The notes beneath the pieces were generated by a model, which made no database searches, was not told where the DNA came from, and saw only the letters and a list, made by a program, of their open reading frames with translations. Below are positions 38,087 through 45,393 of a stretch of 52,554 nucleotides of DNA, in pieces. The stretch lies in contig JAUWCL010000011.1 of assembly GCA_030609325.1 (NCBI GenBank), forward strand, positions 25,001-77,554, given 5' to 3'. Source of the stretch: Candidatus Krumholzibacteriota bacterium. GTDB taxonomy: Bacteria > Krumholzibacteriota > Krumholzibacteriia > Krumholzibacteriales > Krumholzibacteriaceae. How positions within the stretch are numbered: the first letter of the stretch is position 1; each line of letters opens with the position of its first letter. The position numbers and the translations under genes are program-made.

Positions 38087-38115
38087 ATTATATCCGGCAT
38101 GCGCAACTGTGTCAA
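38087..38115 (-). promoter_or_regulatory. Perfect consensus sigma-70 promoter, leftward
   Basis: On the minus strand TTGACA (38115-38110), exactly 17 nt, TATAAT (38092-38087), with an AT-rich stretch upstream that could act as an UP element. It is the strongest promoter in the window, yet no protein gene lies within reach; the start site would be near 38080. Confidence 0.85.
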
Positions 38116-38177
38116 TGATAGCATGCAATTATAGTTGATAATACCCATGCGATATCTTAACGGCACCCGGCACCGAC

Positions 38178-38207
38178 GGAACGGCACTGATCGCGGTGTA
38201 CCGTTCC
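38178..38207. other. Intergenic inverted repeat behind the AGCS symporter gene
   Basis: GGAACGG (38178-38184) and CCGTTCC (38201-38207) form a perfect 7-bp arm, extended by CAC/GTG with a two-base bulge. It begins 10 nt past the symporter stop on the minus strand but has no T-run, so it may be a Rho-independent-like or RNA-stabilising 3' structure. The rest of 38116-38216 shows nothing else. Confidence 0.4.
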
Positions 38208-38216
38208 AGGGTGTTC

Positions 38217-39929
38217 TCATCGCCCGAACAGCTTCTTCTTGTATCTCTTGTGCGGCCTTGAGAAATAATCGACTGTCAGGCGCCTGACCACTCCCGACAG
38301 CGCGAACAGGGCTATGAGATTAGGGATGGCCATCATTCCGAGCGCAGTGTCGCCGAATCCCCACACTATCTCGAGTGAGAGGACGGTGGCGAGGAAATGC
38401 ACGATACAGAATACGAATCTGTAAGGCATGATGAACCGGCGCCCAAAGAGGTACTCTACCGATCTGTCGCCGTAGTACGACCACGATATAGCCGTCGATA
38501 TGGCGAAGAGGAACACGGCGATCGTTACGATGTAATTGCCGCCACCAGTGATCGGCGCGAGCCCGGTCTGGAACGCCCACGCGGTGAGCGGCGAGCCGTT
38601 CTGCATCATTGCGCCGGCGAGCCGTATGTCCGTTGAGGAGACTGCGTAGCCGAATTTGTCCATGAAGACAGCCGTACCGTCATCGCCGATCTCGCAGATC
38701 CCGTCGAAGGGTTCGTTTGAGCGCAGTACCACCGCGTCGTCTACGAAGCTGCCGTTTCGGACGAAGCTTGCCCCGGACGCCGCCCCGCGGGCTATCGGGA
38801 AGGTGCCTGTCTTGAGGTGCGAATCGTCTATGTGTCCGTTCACCCCGATCGAGGCAGACTCGACCAGTATCTTGATGTTGGACTGCCTGGTGAACGGAAC
38901 GGCCTCGGTCTTCTTCCCGTGCCACACGCCGACGGTGACTATGACCAGGCCGGTCAGCGTGCATATCAGGAGGGTGTCGATGTAGGGGCCCATCATCGCG
39001 ACGAGGCCCTCGCGGACCGGCTCGTCGGTCCTGGCCGCGGCATGGGCGATAGGCGCGCTTCCCTGTCCCGCCTCGTTGGAGAAGATCCCCCGCTTGACTC
39101 CCCATACCATCATGAACATAAAGGTCGACCCGAAGAATCCTCCGACCCCGGCCTTGGCGGTGAAGGCGTCGTTGAAGATCGTCATGATCGCCTGCGGTAT
39201 GCGGGGAGCGTTGAGAAACAGGACTGTTACAGCGCCGATGAAGTATATGATCGACATGAAGGGCACCAGTTTGCTCGTCACGCGTCCGATGCGCTTGATG
39301 CCGCCGATGATCACGAGAGCGACCAGAGAAGCGCTTACAGCGCCTGTTATCCAGGTCGGGATTCCGAAATCGCTCCTGAATGAGTCTGCGACGGTGAAGG
39401 ACTGGACGGCGTTCCCGCTGCCGAAGGAGGAGATCACCGCGCAGGCGGCGAAGATGATCGCGAGCCACTTCCAGTTCTTTCCCATCCCCTTCTCTATATA
39501 GTACATCGGCCCGCCCGAGACCGTCTCGTCCTCGTGGACCTCGCGGTAGTGGTTGCTCAGCGTGCACTCGGCGTACTTCGAGGCGCATCCGAAGATCGCC
39601 GTGACCCACATCCAGAAGAGCGCTCCCGGCCCGCCGTAGTGGATCGCCGTTGCCACTCCCGAGATGTTTCCGATGCCTATCGTTGCGGAAAGCGCCGCGG
39701 TGAGGGCCTGGAAGTGACTGATCTCCCCTGTGTCCTTCGGATCGTCGTAGTAACCCGCGATGATCGCCAGGCTGTGAGAGACCTTCCGGAGCTGGATCAC
39801 CCGGAGCCTCGTTGTCAGAAAGATACCCGTGCCGAGCAGGAGCACTATGAAGTAAGGAAGCACTTCGGGCCATTCCCATATATACTTGTATACAGAGTCG
39901 ATCACCCGCTTGATCGCGTCACTGTTCAT
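38217..39929 (-). CDS. Alanine/glycine:cation symporter (AGCS family) with a large soluble insertion
   Basis: A 570-aa transporter for sodium-coupled uptake of alanine or glycine. AGCS features: FQALTAALSATIGIGNISGVATAI, GGPGALFWMWVTAIFGCASKYAEC, SGGPMYYIEKGMGKNWK and FSNEAGQGSAPIAHAAA. About ten membrane helices are present. Between the helix ending VIVTVGVWHGKK and the next conserved segment (SPLTAWAFQTGL), about residues 335-446 form a hydrophilic, beta-rich insert not found in typical ~450-550-aa members. ATG 39929 has GGGAG upstream. Expressed leftward with the NSS transporter 33 nt upstream, so probably one amino-acid uptake operon. Confidence 0.9.
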   Translation of the reverse strand: MNSDAIKRVIDSVYKYIWEWPEVLPYFIVLLLGTGIFLTTRLRVIQLRKVSHSLAIIAGYYDDPKDTGEISHFQALTAALSATIGIGNISGVATAIHYGGPGALFWMWVTAIFGCASKYAECTLSNHYREVHEDETVSGGPMYYIEKGMGKNWKWLAIIFAACAVISSFGSGNAVQSFTVADSFRSDFGIPTWITGAVSASLVALVIIGGIKRIGRVTSKLVPFMSIIYFIGAVTVLFLNAPRIPQAIMTIFNDAFTAKAGVGGFFGSTFMFMMVWGVKRGIFSNEAGQGSAPIAHAAARTDEPVREGLVAMMGPYIDTLLICTLTGLVIVTVGVWHGKKTEAVPFTRQSNIKILVESASIGVNGHIDDSHLKTGTFPIARGAASGASFVRNGSFVDDAVVLRSNEPFDGICEIGDDGTAVFMDKFGYAVSSTDIRLAGAMMQNGSPLTAWAFQTGLAPITGGGNYIVTIAVFLFAISTAISWSYYGDRSVEYLFGRRFIMPYRFVFCIVHFLATVLSLEIVWGFGDTALGMMAIPNLIALFALSGVVRRLTVDYFSRPHKRYKKKLFGR

Positions 39930-39962
39930 TTTGCGCTCCCTCGCTGAACGTACTCCGCGGGA

Positions 39963-41309
39963 TCAGCCCGTGATGAGTTCCCTGAACTTGAAGAAAAGCA
40001 CGATAGCTATCGCAATGGGGCAGAAGAATCTCAGAAAGAACAGGATGGCCGGCGCCCAGGCGCCGTAGCCGGGGCACCCTTGTTCTATCTCGGCTGTCGA
40101 CTTCGCCCTCTTCCATATCCATCCGAAGAAGATTGAGATGAATACGGCGCCGATGGCGAGCATCACGTTCCCGAAGAGCCAGTCCATGAATCCGAAGAAA
40201 CTCATTCCGACCAGGGGAAGGTCGCCCAGCCATTCGATCGCCCCCATCGACAGGGCCGACGGGAGACCGAATACGAAGGCGACGGCCGCCACAAACCATA
40301 CGGCCTTCCTGCGCAGTATATGTTTCTCGTCGACGAGATAGGCCGTGACGACCTCGAGGAGCGAGATTGTCGAGGTGAGCGCCGCTACGCTGAGAAGGAG
40401 AAAGAAGGACGCGCCGATCAGCGTCCCGCCGGGCAGCTTCGCGAATATCACCGGAAGGACCTCGAAAACGAGGCCCGGCCCTGCGTCAGGGTTCTTGCCC
40501 GCGAAGAAGAGGGCGGGGAAAATGAGCAGCCCTGCCATAACGGCGATCAGGGTGTCGAAGAACGAGACGAATATACCCGATGTGACGATATTGTCCTTCT
40601 TCGAGATGTAGCTCCCGTAGGTAATCATCGCGCCCATGCCGAGGCTCAGCGAGAAGAAGGCCTGTCCGAGGGCGGCGAGGAAGGTCTTGCCGGTGATCTT
40701 GCTGAAGTCGGGTTTTAGATAGAAAGAGAGGCCCTTGCTTGCCCCTTCGAGCGTTACCGAGCGGATGATCAGGATGATCATCAGAACGAGGAGAACAGGC
40801 ATCAGGATCTTCGCCCATCTCTCGATGCCGTTCCTCACGCCGCCCTGGACGACAAGCACCGTAATGACGATGAAGAGGAGCAGCAGGGGAATCGTGATAA
40901 TCGGGTTTGCCGTAAAATCGGTGAACGAGGTCGTGTTGCCCGAAAGGGTCTTGGCTATGTAGCCGACGGTGACCCCGGCGATGACGCAGTAGTACGCGAG
41001 GATGCACAGTCCGGTAAAGACGCCCATGAATCCGACGAGGCGCCAGGCGCTTCCCGGCCTGATCGCGTCGAAGGCGCCGACAGGGTTCTTCTTCGTGTGC
41101 CGGCCTATCGACAGTTCGGCGATCATCACGGGAAGGCCGATGAACAGTATGCAGAGAAGATAGAGGAAGAGGAAGGCCGCGCCTCCGTTCTCTCCCGCCG
41201 TGTAGGGGAATCTCCAGATATTGCCCAGTCCTATGGCCGAACCGGCCGCGGCGAGAATGAAGCCTATCTTCGAGCTCCATTCTTCCCTTTCAGACGGACT
41301 CGATGACAA
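39963..41309 (-). CDS. Sodium-dependent transporter of the SNF/NSS family
   Basis: A 448-aa LeuT-fold transporter. TM1 carries FILAAAGSAIGLGNIWRFPYTAGENGG with the unwound sodium/substrate site, followed by FLFLYLLCILFIGLPVMIAELSIGRH. TM6 has FFSLSLGMGAMITYGSY, TM8 has ALTSTISLLEV, and about eleven helices can be counted. Substrate is an amino acid or related osmolyte. The start is TTG at 41309 with GGGAGG six bases before. It is first in the leftward operon with the AGCS symporter. Confidence 0.93.
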   Translation of the reverse strand: MSSSPSEREEWSSKIGFILAAAGSAIGLGNIWRFPYTAGENGGAAFLFLYLLCILFIGLPVMIAELSIGRHTKKNPVGAFDAIRPGSAWRLVGFMGVFTGLCILAYYCVIAGVTVGYIAKTLSGNTTSFTDFTANPIITIPLLLLFIVITVLVVQGGVRNGIERWAKILMPVLLVLMIILIIRSVTLEGASKGLSFYLKPDFSKITGKTFLAALGQAFFSLSLGMGAMITYGSYISKKDNIVTSGIFVSFFDTLIAVMAGLLIFPALFFAGKNPDAGPGLVFEVLPVIFAKLPGGTLIGASFFLLLSVAALTSTISLLEVVTAYLVDEKHILRRKAVWFVAAVAFVFGLPSALSMGAIEWLGDLPLVGMSFFGFMDWLFGNVMLAIGAVFISIFFGWIWKRAKSTAEIEQGCPGYGAWAPAILFFLRFFCPIAIAIVLFFKFRELITG

Positions 41310-41530
41310 TTCGTACCTCCCTCGATGATCCGGTAGCCTGTGCGGAGCGTATCAGGAGAGACGGTACAGTATATGGGGAAAACGCCGCAAGATTTTTCAT
41401 GACGGCGCGCGTCGCCCCGGCCTCTTCTGCGCCAGCCATCCATCATGAGTCTTACAGCCCAGGCAGGGGGACCGTTTTTCGGGGAATCATGAGGCACCGA
41501 AAGAAATCCTTCCGGAACACAGGGAGCGGC
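41310..41530. other. Intergenic region, no gene seen
   Basis: The ~310-nt divergent gap between the NSS transporter and the small exported protein holds an 87-codon open frame on the plus strand (41303-41566) that overlaps the promoter, has no ribosome binding site and has implausible composition. Nothing else is supported apart from the promoter at 41531. Confidence 0.5.
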
Positions 41531-41560
41531 TTGAAACGGAGAGCAATTTTATGGTATAAT
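41531..41560 (+). promoter_or_regulatory. Sigma-70 promoter for the small exported protein
   Basis: TTGAAA (41531-41536), 18-nt spacer, perfect TATAAT (41555-41560), about 60 nt before the start codon. Confidence 0.7.
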
Positions 41561-41622
41561 AAGTAGCAGCAGGGTCAAGTGTACAGCAACTAGTGGAATC
41601 GCATCGAAAGGGAGTAACTGCG

Positions 41623-41976
41623 ATGTTGAGACGACTGACCCTGATGGTCCTTCTCATGGCTCTTGTCGTGGGCAGCGCCGACGCGAGTATATATCGCGGA
41701 AAAAGAGAGCGCAGATACTGCCGCAGACAGGGGCTCCTTCTTTATCTGCACAGCGACGCGCTGAAGATCTACCAGCAGTACGGATATCCCATCCATCGAA
41801 TCCGTGTGCGGGGAATCGGTGAGACTCACGAGCACTGGACCTTCTACGAGGCGGGACGTGAGTTCATCTTCGACGAGGATCAGAAGCTCGTCAGGACGAG
41901 GGAGTTCTTCCCCGAAGACAAGCGGGAACGGTTCAAGCAATGGGAGAAGAGGAAGATACGGAATCCCAGGTATTAG
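41623..41976 (+). CDS. Small exported protein of unknown function
   Basis: About 117 aa: a signal peptide (LTLMVLLMALVVGSADA, cleavage before SIYR), then a strongly basic and aromatic mature domain of ~95 residues. QQYGYPIHRIRVRGIGE and EHWTFYEAGREFIFDED show a G-x-P ... W-x-Y pattern reminiscent of SmpA-type domains and of the C-terminus of the lipoprotein at 37339; this is a weak inference. ATG 41623 has AAAGGGAG upstream; the earlier in-frame GTG at 41593 lies before that site. It is transcribed from a good promoter and probably alone. Confidence 0.65.
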   Translation: MLRRLTLMVLLMALVVGSADASIYRGKRERRYCRRQGLLLYLHSDALKIYQQYGYPIHRIRVRGIGETHEHWTFYEAGREFIFDEDQKLVRTREFFPEDKRERFKQWEKRKIRNPRY

Positions 41977-42201
41977 GGTGTTCGCATAGACAGGGTTCGC
42001 GGGAGAGTGAAGCGGGTGACACACCTCACCCGGGAAAGGGCAAGGAGCCGACGGCCCCGAGCCATTTTCCCCGAACGGAAGATCGGGGGACGGGTCCCGG
42101 CTGAAGACGGCGCTGCGTGGGGAGATGATCTTCACGGCGCCACAGCCGGTCCGGTTTGGAGTAGCCGGGACCAGCTCCCCCGTTCTATACCCCGTTTTTT
42201 T
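41977..42201 (+). ncRNA. Structured GC-rich intergenic element with alternative hairpins
   Basis: GGGGGA (42086-42091) and GGTCCCGGCT (42094-42103) pair with AGCCGGGACC (42163-42172) and TCCCCC (42176-42181), giving 16 bp interrupted only by CG/AGC. The same GGGG run can instead pair with CCCCGA at 42070-42075 (8-base loop), so the two structures exclude each other. A further hairpin, CGGGTGA/TCACCCG, lies near 42012-42031, and a T7 run ends at about 42201. It matches no riboswitch I recognise. It may be the 3' region of the upstream transcript, a small RNA, or an attenuator. Confidence 0.35.
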
Positions 42202-42205
42202 CAGG

Positions 42206-42234
42206 TTGGATTAATCCGGTAAATCTGATATATT
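42206..42234 (+). promoter_or_regulatory. Probable promoter for the lysine aminotransferase gene
   Basis: TTGGAT (42206-42211), 17-nt spacer, TATATT (42229-42234), 80 nt before the lat start. Confidence 0.5.
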
Positions 42235-42314
42235 TAGTCGGCCAGGTCCTGCGGCCCGGGCCTGTATCTGTTTAATCAGGTGTAGTAGAACGACTTGTCC
42301 AGGAGAGGTGTTCA

Positions 42315-43652
42315 ATGAGCGGAAAAGGTATCACTGTAGCCCCGGGCGATGTCCACAAGACTCTCGAGCAGAACATGCTCGTCGATGGATTTTCTTTCGT
42401 CCTCGATCTCGAGAAGAGCCACGGCAGCTGGCTGTACGACTCGGCGACGGGCAGGGAATATCTCGATTTCTTTACCTTCTTCGCTTCCAGCGCCCTGGGG
42501 TACAACCACCCGGCGCTGACCAGCGACGAATTCCTCGCGAAGCTCGGTCGTGTCGCGGTGAACAAGGTCTCCAACTCCGATCTCTACACGACAGAGATGG
42601 CCGAGTTCGTGGCGACCTTCGCGAGCATCGCAGTGCCGAAGAACCTTCCTAACCTCTTCTTCATAAGTGGTGGAGCCCTCGCCGTCGAGAATGCGCTGAA
42701 GGCCGCCTTCGACTGGAAGGTCCGCAAGAACTTCGCCAGGGGGATCAAGGAAGAGAAGGGTCACAAGGCGATCCACTTCCGCGAGGCTTTCCACGGGCGC
42801 ACCGGTTACACGATGTCGCTGACCAACACCGATCCGACGAAGACAGATCTCTACCCCAAGTTCGACTGGCCGAGGATCGAGAACCCCAAGGTGATCTTCC
42901 CCCTCGAGGACCATCTTGACGAGGTCGTGGCCGCCGAGAAGCGGGCGATCAAAGCTATCGAGAAGGCGATTGCCGATGACGGCGACGACATCGCTGCTAT
43001 CATCATCGAGCCCGTCCAGGGCGAAGGCGGCGACAACCACTTCCGCAGGGAGTTCTTCCAGGAACTCCGCCGGATCGCCGACGACAGCGAGATTATCCTG
43101 ATCTTTGATGAGATCCAGACCGGCGCGGGTATCACCGGAAAAATGTGGGCGCACCAGAACTTCGGCGTCGAACCCGACATCCTCTGCTTCGGCAAGAAGA
43201 CGCAGGTATGCGGCATCATGGCGAGCGACCGTCTCAACGAGGTCGACAGCGTGTTCAAGGTCTCGAGCAGGATCAACTCGACCTGGGGCGGCAACCTCGT
43301 CGACATGTACCGCGCCAAGAGGATCTTCGAGGTGATCGAGGAGGAGAACCTCGTAGAGAACGCTGCGAAGATGGGAGCGATCCTTCAGGATACACTCAGG
43401 GGATTCGAGAAGAAGTACCCGGGATTTGTCGGCAACGTTCGCGGCATGGGTCTCTTCTGCGCCTTCGATCTTCCCGACTCGGCATGCAGGGACGCCTTCA
43501 TCACGACGACGATGAAGAAGGGCCTCGTGGTGCTGAAGTGTGGTCCGAAGACGATCAGATTCCGCCCGCCCCTGAACGTCACCGCCGACGAGATCGAGAA
43601 GGCCGCCGTCATCCTCGACGAGGCGTTCGCCGAGTCGGACAAGCCGACCTGA
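42315..43652 (+). CDS. lat: L-lysine 6-aminotransferase
   Basis: A 445-aa class III PLP aminotransferase. It follows the Lat subgroup rather than general GABA/ornithine enzymes: GFSFVLDLEKSHGSWLYDS, FFTFFASSALGYNHPAL, FFISGGALAVENALKAAFDWK, the IIEPVQGEGGDNHF and FDEIQTGAGITGKMW segments, and the PLP lysine in FGKKTQVCG (Lys294). It moves the epsilon-amino group of lysine to 2-oxoglutarate, giving alpha-aminoadipate semialdehyde (piperideine carboxylate) and glutamate, usually for lysine breakdown or osmolyte or antibiotic precursors. No dehydrogenase for the next step is adjacent. GGAGAGG precedes the ATG; a bidirectional terminator follows. Confidence 0.93.
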   Translation: MSGKGITVAPGDVHKTLEQNMLVDGFSFVLDLEKSHGSWLYDSATGREYLDFFTFFASSALGYNHPALTSDEFLAKLGRVAVNKVSNSDLYTTEMAEFVATFASIAVPKNLPNLFFISGGALAVENALKAAFDWKVRKNFARGIKEEKGHKAIHFREAFHGRTGYTMSLTNTDPTKTDLYPKFDWPRIENPKVIFPLEDHLDEVVAAEKRAIKAIEKAIADDGDDIAAIIIEPVQGEGGDNHFRREFFQELRRIADDSEIILIFDEIQTGAGITGKMWAHQNFGVEPDILCFGKKTQVCGIMASDRLNEVDSVFKVSSRINSTWGGNLVDMYRAKRIFEVIEEENLVENAAKMGAILQDTLRGFEKKYPGFVGNVRGMGLFCAFDLPDSACRDAFITTTMKKGLVVLKCGPKTIRFRPPLNVTADEIEKAAVILDEAFAESDKPT

Positions 43653-43694
43653 CATCATGATATCCCGGGTTTTCGTACGGGCGACCGCATAATA

Positions 43695-43724
43695 AAAGAG
43701 CCTCACCATCCGGGGAGGCTCTTT
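43695..43724. terminator. Bidirectional intrinsic terminator between lat and the FmdB gene
   Basis: AAAGAGCCTC (43695-43704) and GAGGCTCTTT (43715-43724) form a perfect 10-bp stem with A- and T-rich flanks, suited to ending transcription from both converging genes. Confidence 0.8.
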
Positions 43725-43768
43725 GCTTCTCGCGATCCGTTGTGGCAGGGTTTCCGGGATCCACCGTA

Positions 43769-44041
43769 TCAGGTGTCGCAGGCATCTTTGTTTCCGCAGC
43801 CGTTGCACTTCGACGGACCCGCCGCCTGTTTCTCCTCGGCGAGTTTACTCTTTGCGTAATCGTCACTGCGGTAGTCGGTCCTGTAGAATCCCGATCCCCT
43901 GAGAATGTGATCCACCGCGTGGATCACCCTGAACACCTTTCCGCGGCACTCGGGACAGCGCTTGCGCGGGGGATCTGTTATCTTCTGATCGATCTCGAAG
44001 ATGTGCGAGCATTTCTCGCATTCGTAGGTATATGTCGGCAT
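43769..44041 (-). CDS. FmdB-family zinc-ribbon protein
   Basis: A 90-aa protein with the family start MPTYTYECEKCSHIFEIDQKITD, second Cys pair CPECRGKVFRV, an HILRGSGFYRTDYRSDDY middle and a C-terminal extra Cys cluster (KCNGCGNKDACDT). The first two CxxC pairs form a zinc ribbon. Family members are called putative regulatory proteins; the role is unknown. It converges with lat. Confidence 0.9.
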   Translation of the reverse strand: MPTYTYECEKCSHIFEIDQKITDPPRKRCPECRGKVFRVIHAVDHILRGSGFYRTDYRSDDYAKSKLAEEKQAAGPSKCNGCGNKDACDT

Positions 44042-44188
44042 CGTCAGCTCCTGTATTTCAAAGTCTGTCTGCTGTTGTCCGGTCAGAACAATTTACATTC
44101 TCGAGATACCGAAATCAAGCCCGCCGGGCGCGTGGTGCCGGGGGCGAGTGGGGCTGTGCTTTATAAATCCAAGAAAGACAAGGTGTTA

Positions 44189-44218
44189 TTGACATTGAAG
44201 GTCCTGCGGTGATAGAAT
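44189..44218 (+). promoter_or_regulatory. Sigma-70 promoter for the GT2/DUF2304/flippase-like operon
   Basis: TTGACA (44189-44194), 18-nt spacer, TAGAAT (44213-44218), about 65 nt before the GT2 start. Confidence 0.6.
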
Positions 44219-44284
44219 TATAATCTGTATATGCTCCTGCAGCTATTTACGGCCCGGGAGCCCCGAATCGAAAGGTCATATCGG

Positions 44285-44986
44285 ATGCGACTGCTGGCCC
44301 TGGTCCCCGCATACAACGAGGAAGGCAACATCGAGAAGCTCGTCGGCGGCATCAGGGCCGAGCTGCCCGGGGCGGATATCCTCGTCGTCAACGACTGCTC
44401 TACAGACGGGACGGGAAGGATCCTCTCGTCGACCGGCGGAATCAGGTATCTCGACATGCCATTTAACATGGGCATCGGTGGGGCCGTCCTCTCGGGATTT
44501 ACCTATTTTCTCGAAAACGGATACGATACGCTCGTGCGGCTCGACGGCGACGGGCAGCACCCTCCGTCTGAAGCGGTAAAGCTCGTCGCGGCTGTACGGG
44601 AAGAGGGGGTCGACGCGGTTGTCGGTTCGAGGTATCTCGTGCGCGACGCCGCCTATTCCTCGAGAACGCGGATGATGGGGATCAAGCTGCTCGATCATCT
44701 CAGCGCCGTCATACTGGGAAGGAGATTTACCGACAACACGTCGGGATTCCGCGCCTACCGGCGCCGGGCGGTGGAATATCTCGTAAAGGACTATCCGTCC
44801 GACTATCCGGAGCCGGAGGAGATATATCTCCTCACCAAGGGAGACTTCACGGTCGTGGAGGTGCCGGTGAATATGCGCAGCCGCGAGGCGGGTGTTTCGT
44901 CGATAGGCACGCTGAACACGTTCTACTATCTCATCAAGGTGCTTCTCACGATATTCGTCAAGTATATGATCGGAGGAAGGAATTGA
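44285..44986 (+). CDS. Glycosyltransferase family 2, polyprenyl-phosphate sugar synthase-like
   Basis: About 233 aa. A single GT2 catalytic domain without membrane helices: LALVPAYNEEGNIEKLV, ILVVNDCSTDGTG, MPFNMGIGGAVLSGF and the metal-binding LVRLDGDGQHPP, then FTDNTSGFRAYRR. This matches the DPM1/GtrB-like group that puts a sugar on undecaprenyl phosphate. ATG at 44285 has AAAGG ten bases upstream. The DUF2304 gene starts over its stop (TTGA), a standard partnership in surface-sugar operons. Confidence 0.9.
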   Translation: MRLLALVPAYNEEGNIEKLVGGIRAELPGADILVVNDCSTDGTGRILSSTGGIRYLDMPFNMGIGGAVLSGFTYFLENGYDTLVRLDGDGQHPPSEAVKLVAAVREEGVDAVVGSRYLVRDAAYSSRTRMMGIKLLDHLSAVILGRRFTDNTSGFRAYRRRAVEYLVKDYPSDYPEPEEIYLLTKGDFTVVEVPVNMRSREAGVSSIGTLNTFYYLIKVLLTIFVKYMIGGRN

Positions 44987-45381
44987 ACCATATCTACTAC
45001 ATGAGCAGGATCCAGTTCTTCAGCGTACTCGGCGCGGTGCTTCTCCTGGCGGCCCTCATATGGCTGATCCGCAGGAAGAAGCTGCTCGTCGAATACGCCA
45101 TACTCTGGCTGGGGATCTTCGGGATATTCACCGTGATAGCGATATTCGGCGGGCTGCTCGACCGCATCTCGTCCTTTTTCGGCATTCTCTATCCGCCAGC
45201 CGCGCTGTTCATCGTCCTCATAGCAGGCGTCTTTCTTCTTCTACTCAATTTTTCCGTCGTCATCTCCAATTTGAAAAGGAAGCTCGACGATCTCGCCGTC
45301 CGCAACGCCCTGCTCGACGAGAAACTCAGGTCGCTCGAAGAGGAGAAAGGGCGGGATACGACCGCACCGGCAGCTGAGTGA
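44983..45381 (+). CDS. DUF2304-family membrane protein
   Basis: A 132-aa protein with three hydrophobic helices (residues ~10-27, 35-55, 66-88) and a C-terminal coiled coil (VISNLKRKLDDLAVRNALLDEKLRSLEEE). This is the DUF2304 layout that nearly always follows a GT2 gene. It may help the sugar-lipid synthase or a flippase. The start is TTG at 44983 overlapping the GT2 stop with GGAGGAAGG upstream; ATG at 45001 is the alternative. Confidence 0.85.
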   Translation: MNHIYYMSRIQFFSVLGAVLLLAALIWLIRRKKLLVEYAILWLGIFGIFTVIAIFGGLLDRISSFFGILYPPAALFIVLIAGVFLLLLNFSVVISNLKRKLDDLAVRNALLDEKLRSLEEEKGRDTTAPAAE

Positions 45382-45393
45382 GCCGCCCGGAGA

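Noticed and set aside
41303-41566. 87-codon plus-strand ORF between the NSS transporter and the small exported protein
   Set aside because: It overlaps the transporter start and a consensus promoter, lacks a ribosome binding site and has an implausible composition.
41977-42201. Known RNA identities for the structured element (lysine riboswitch, 6S RNA, 4.5S RNA, RNase P)
   Set aside because: None of the conserved cores (AGAGGTGCG/GCCGAAG, GGAAGCAGCC, GAGGAAAGTCC) was found; a resemblance of GTGTTCGC to 6S RNA is too short to count.
42007-42222. 71-codon ORF upstream of lat
   Set aside because: It runs through the strong inverted repeats and the lat promoter; arginine/proline-rich content is typical of chance frames in GC-rich DNA.
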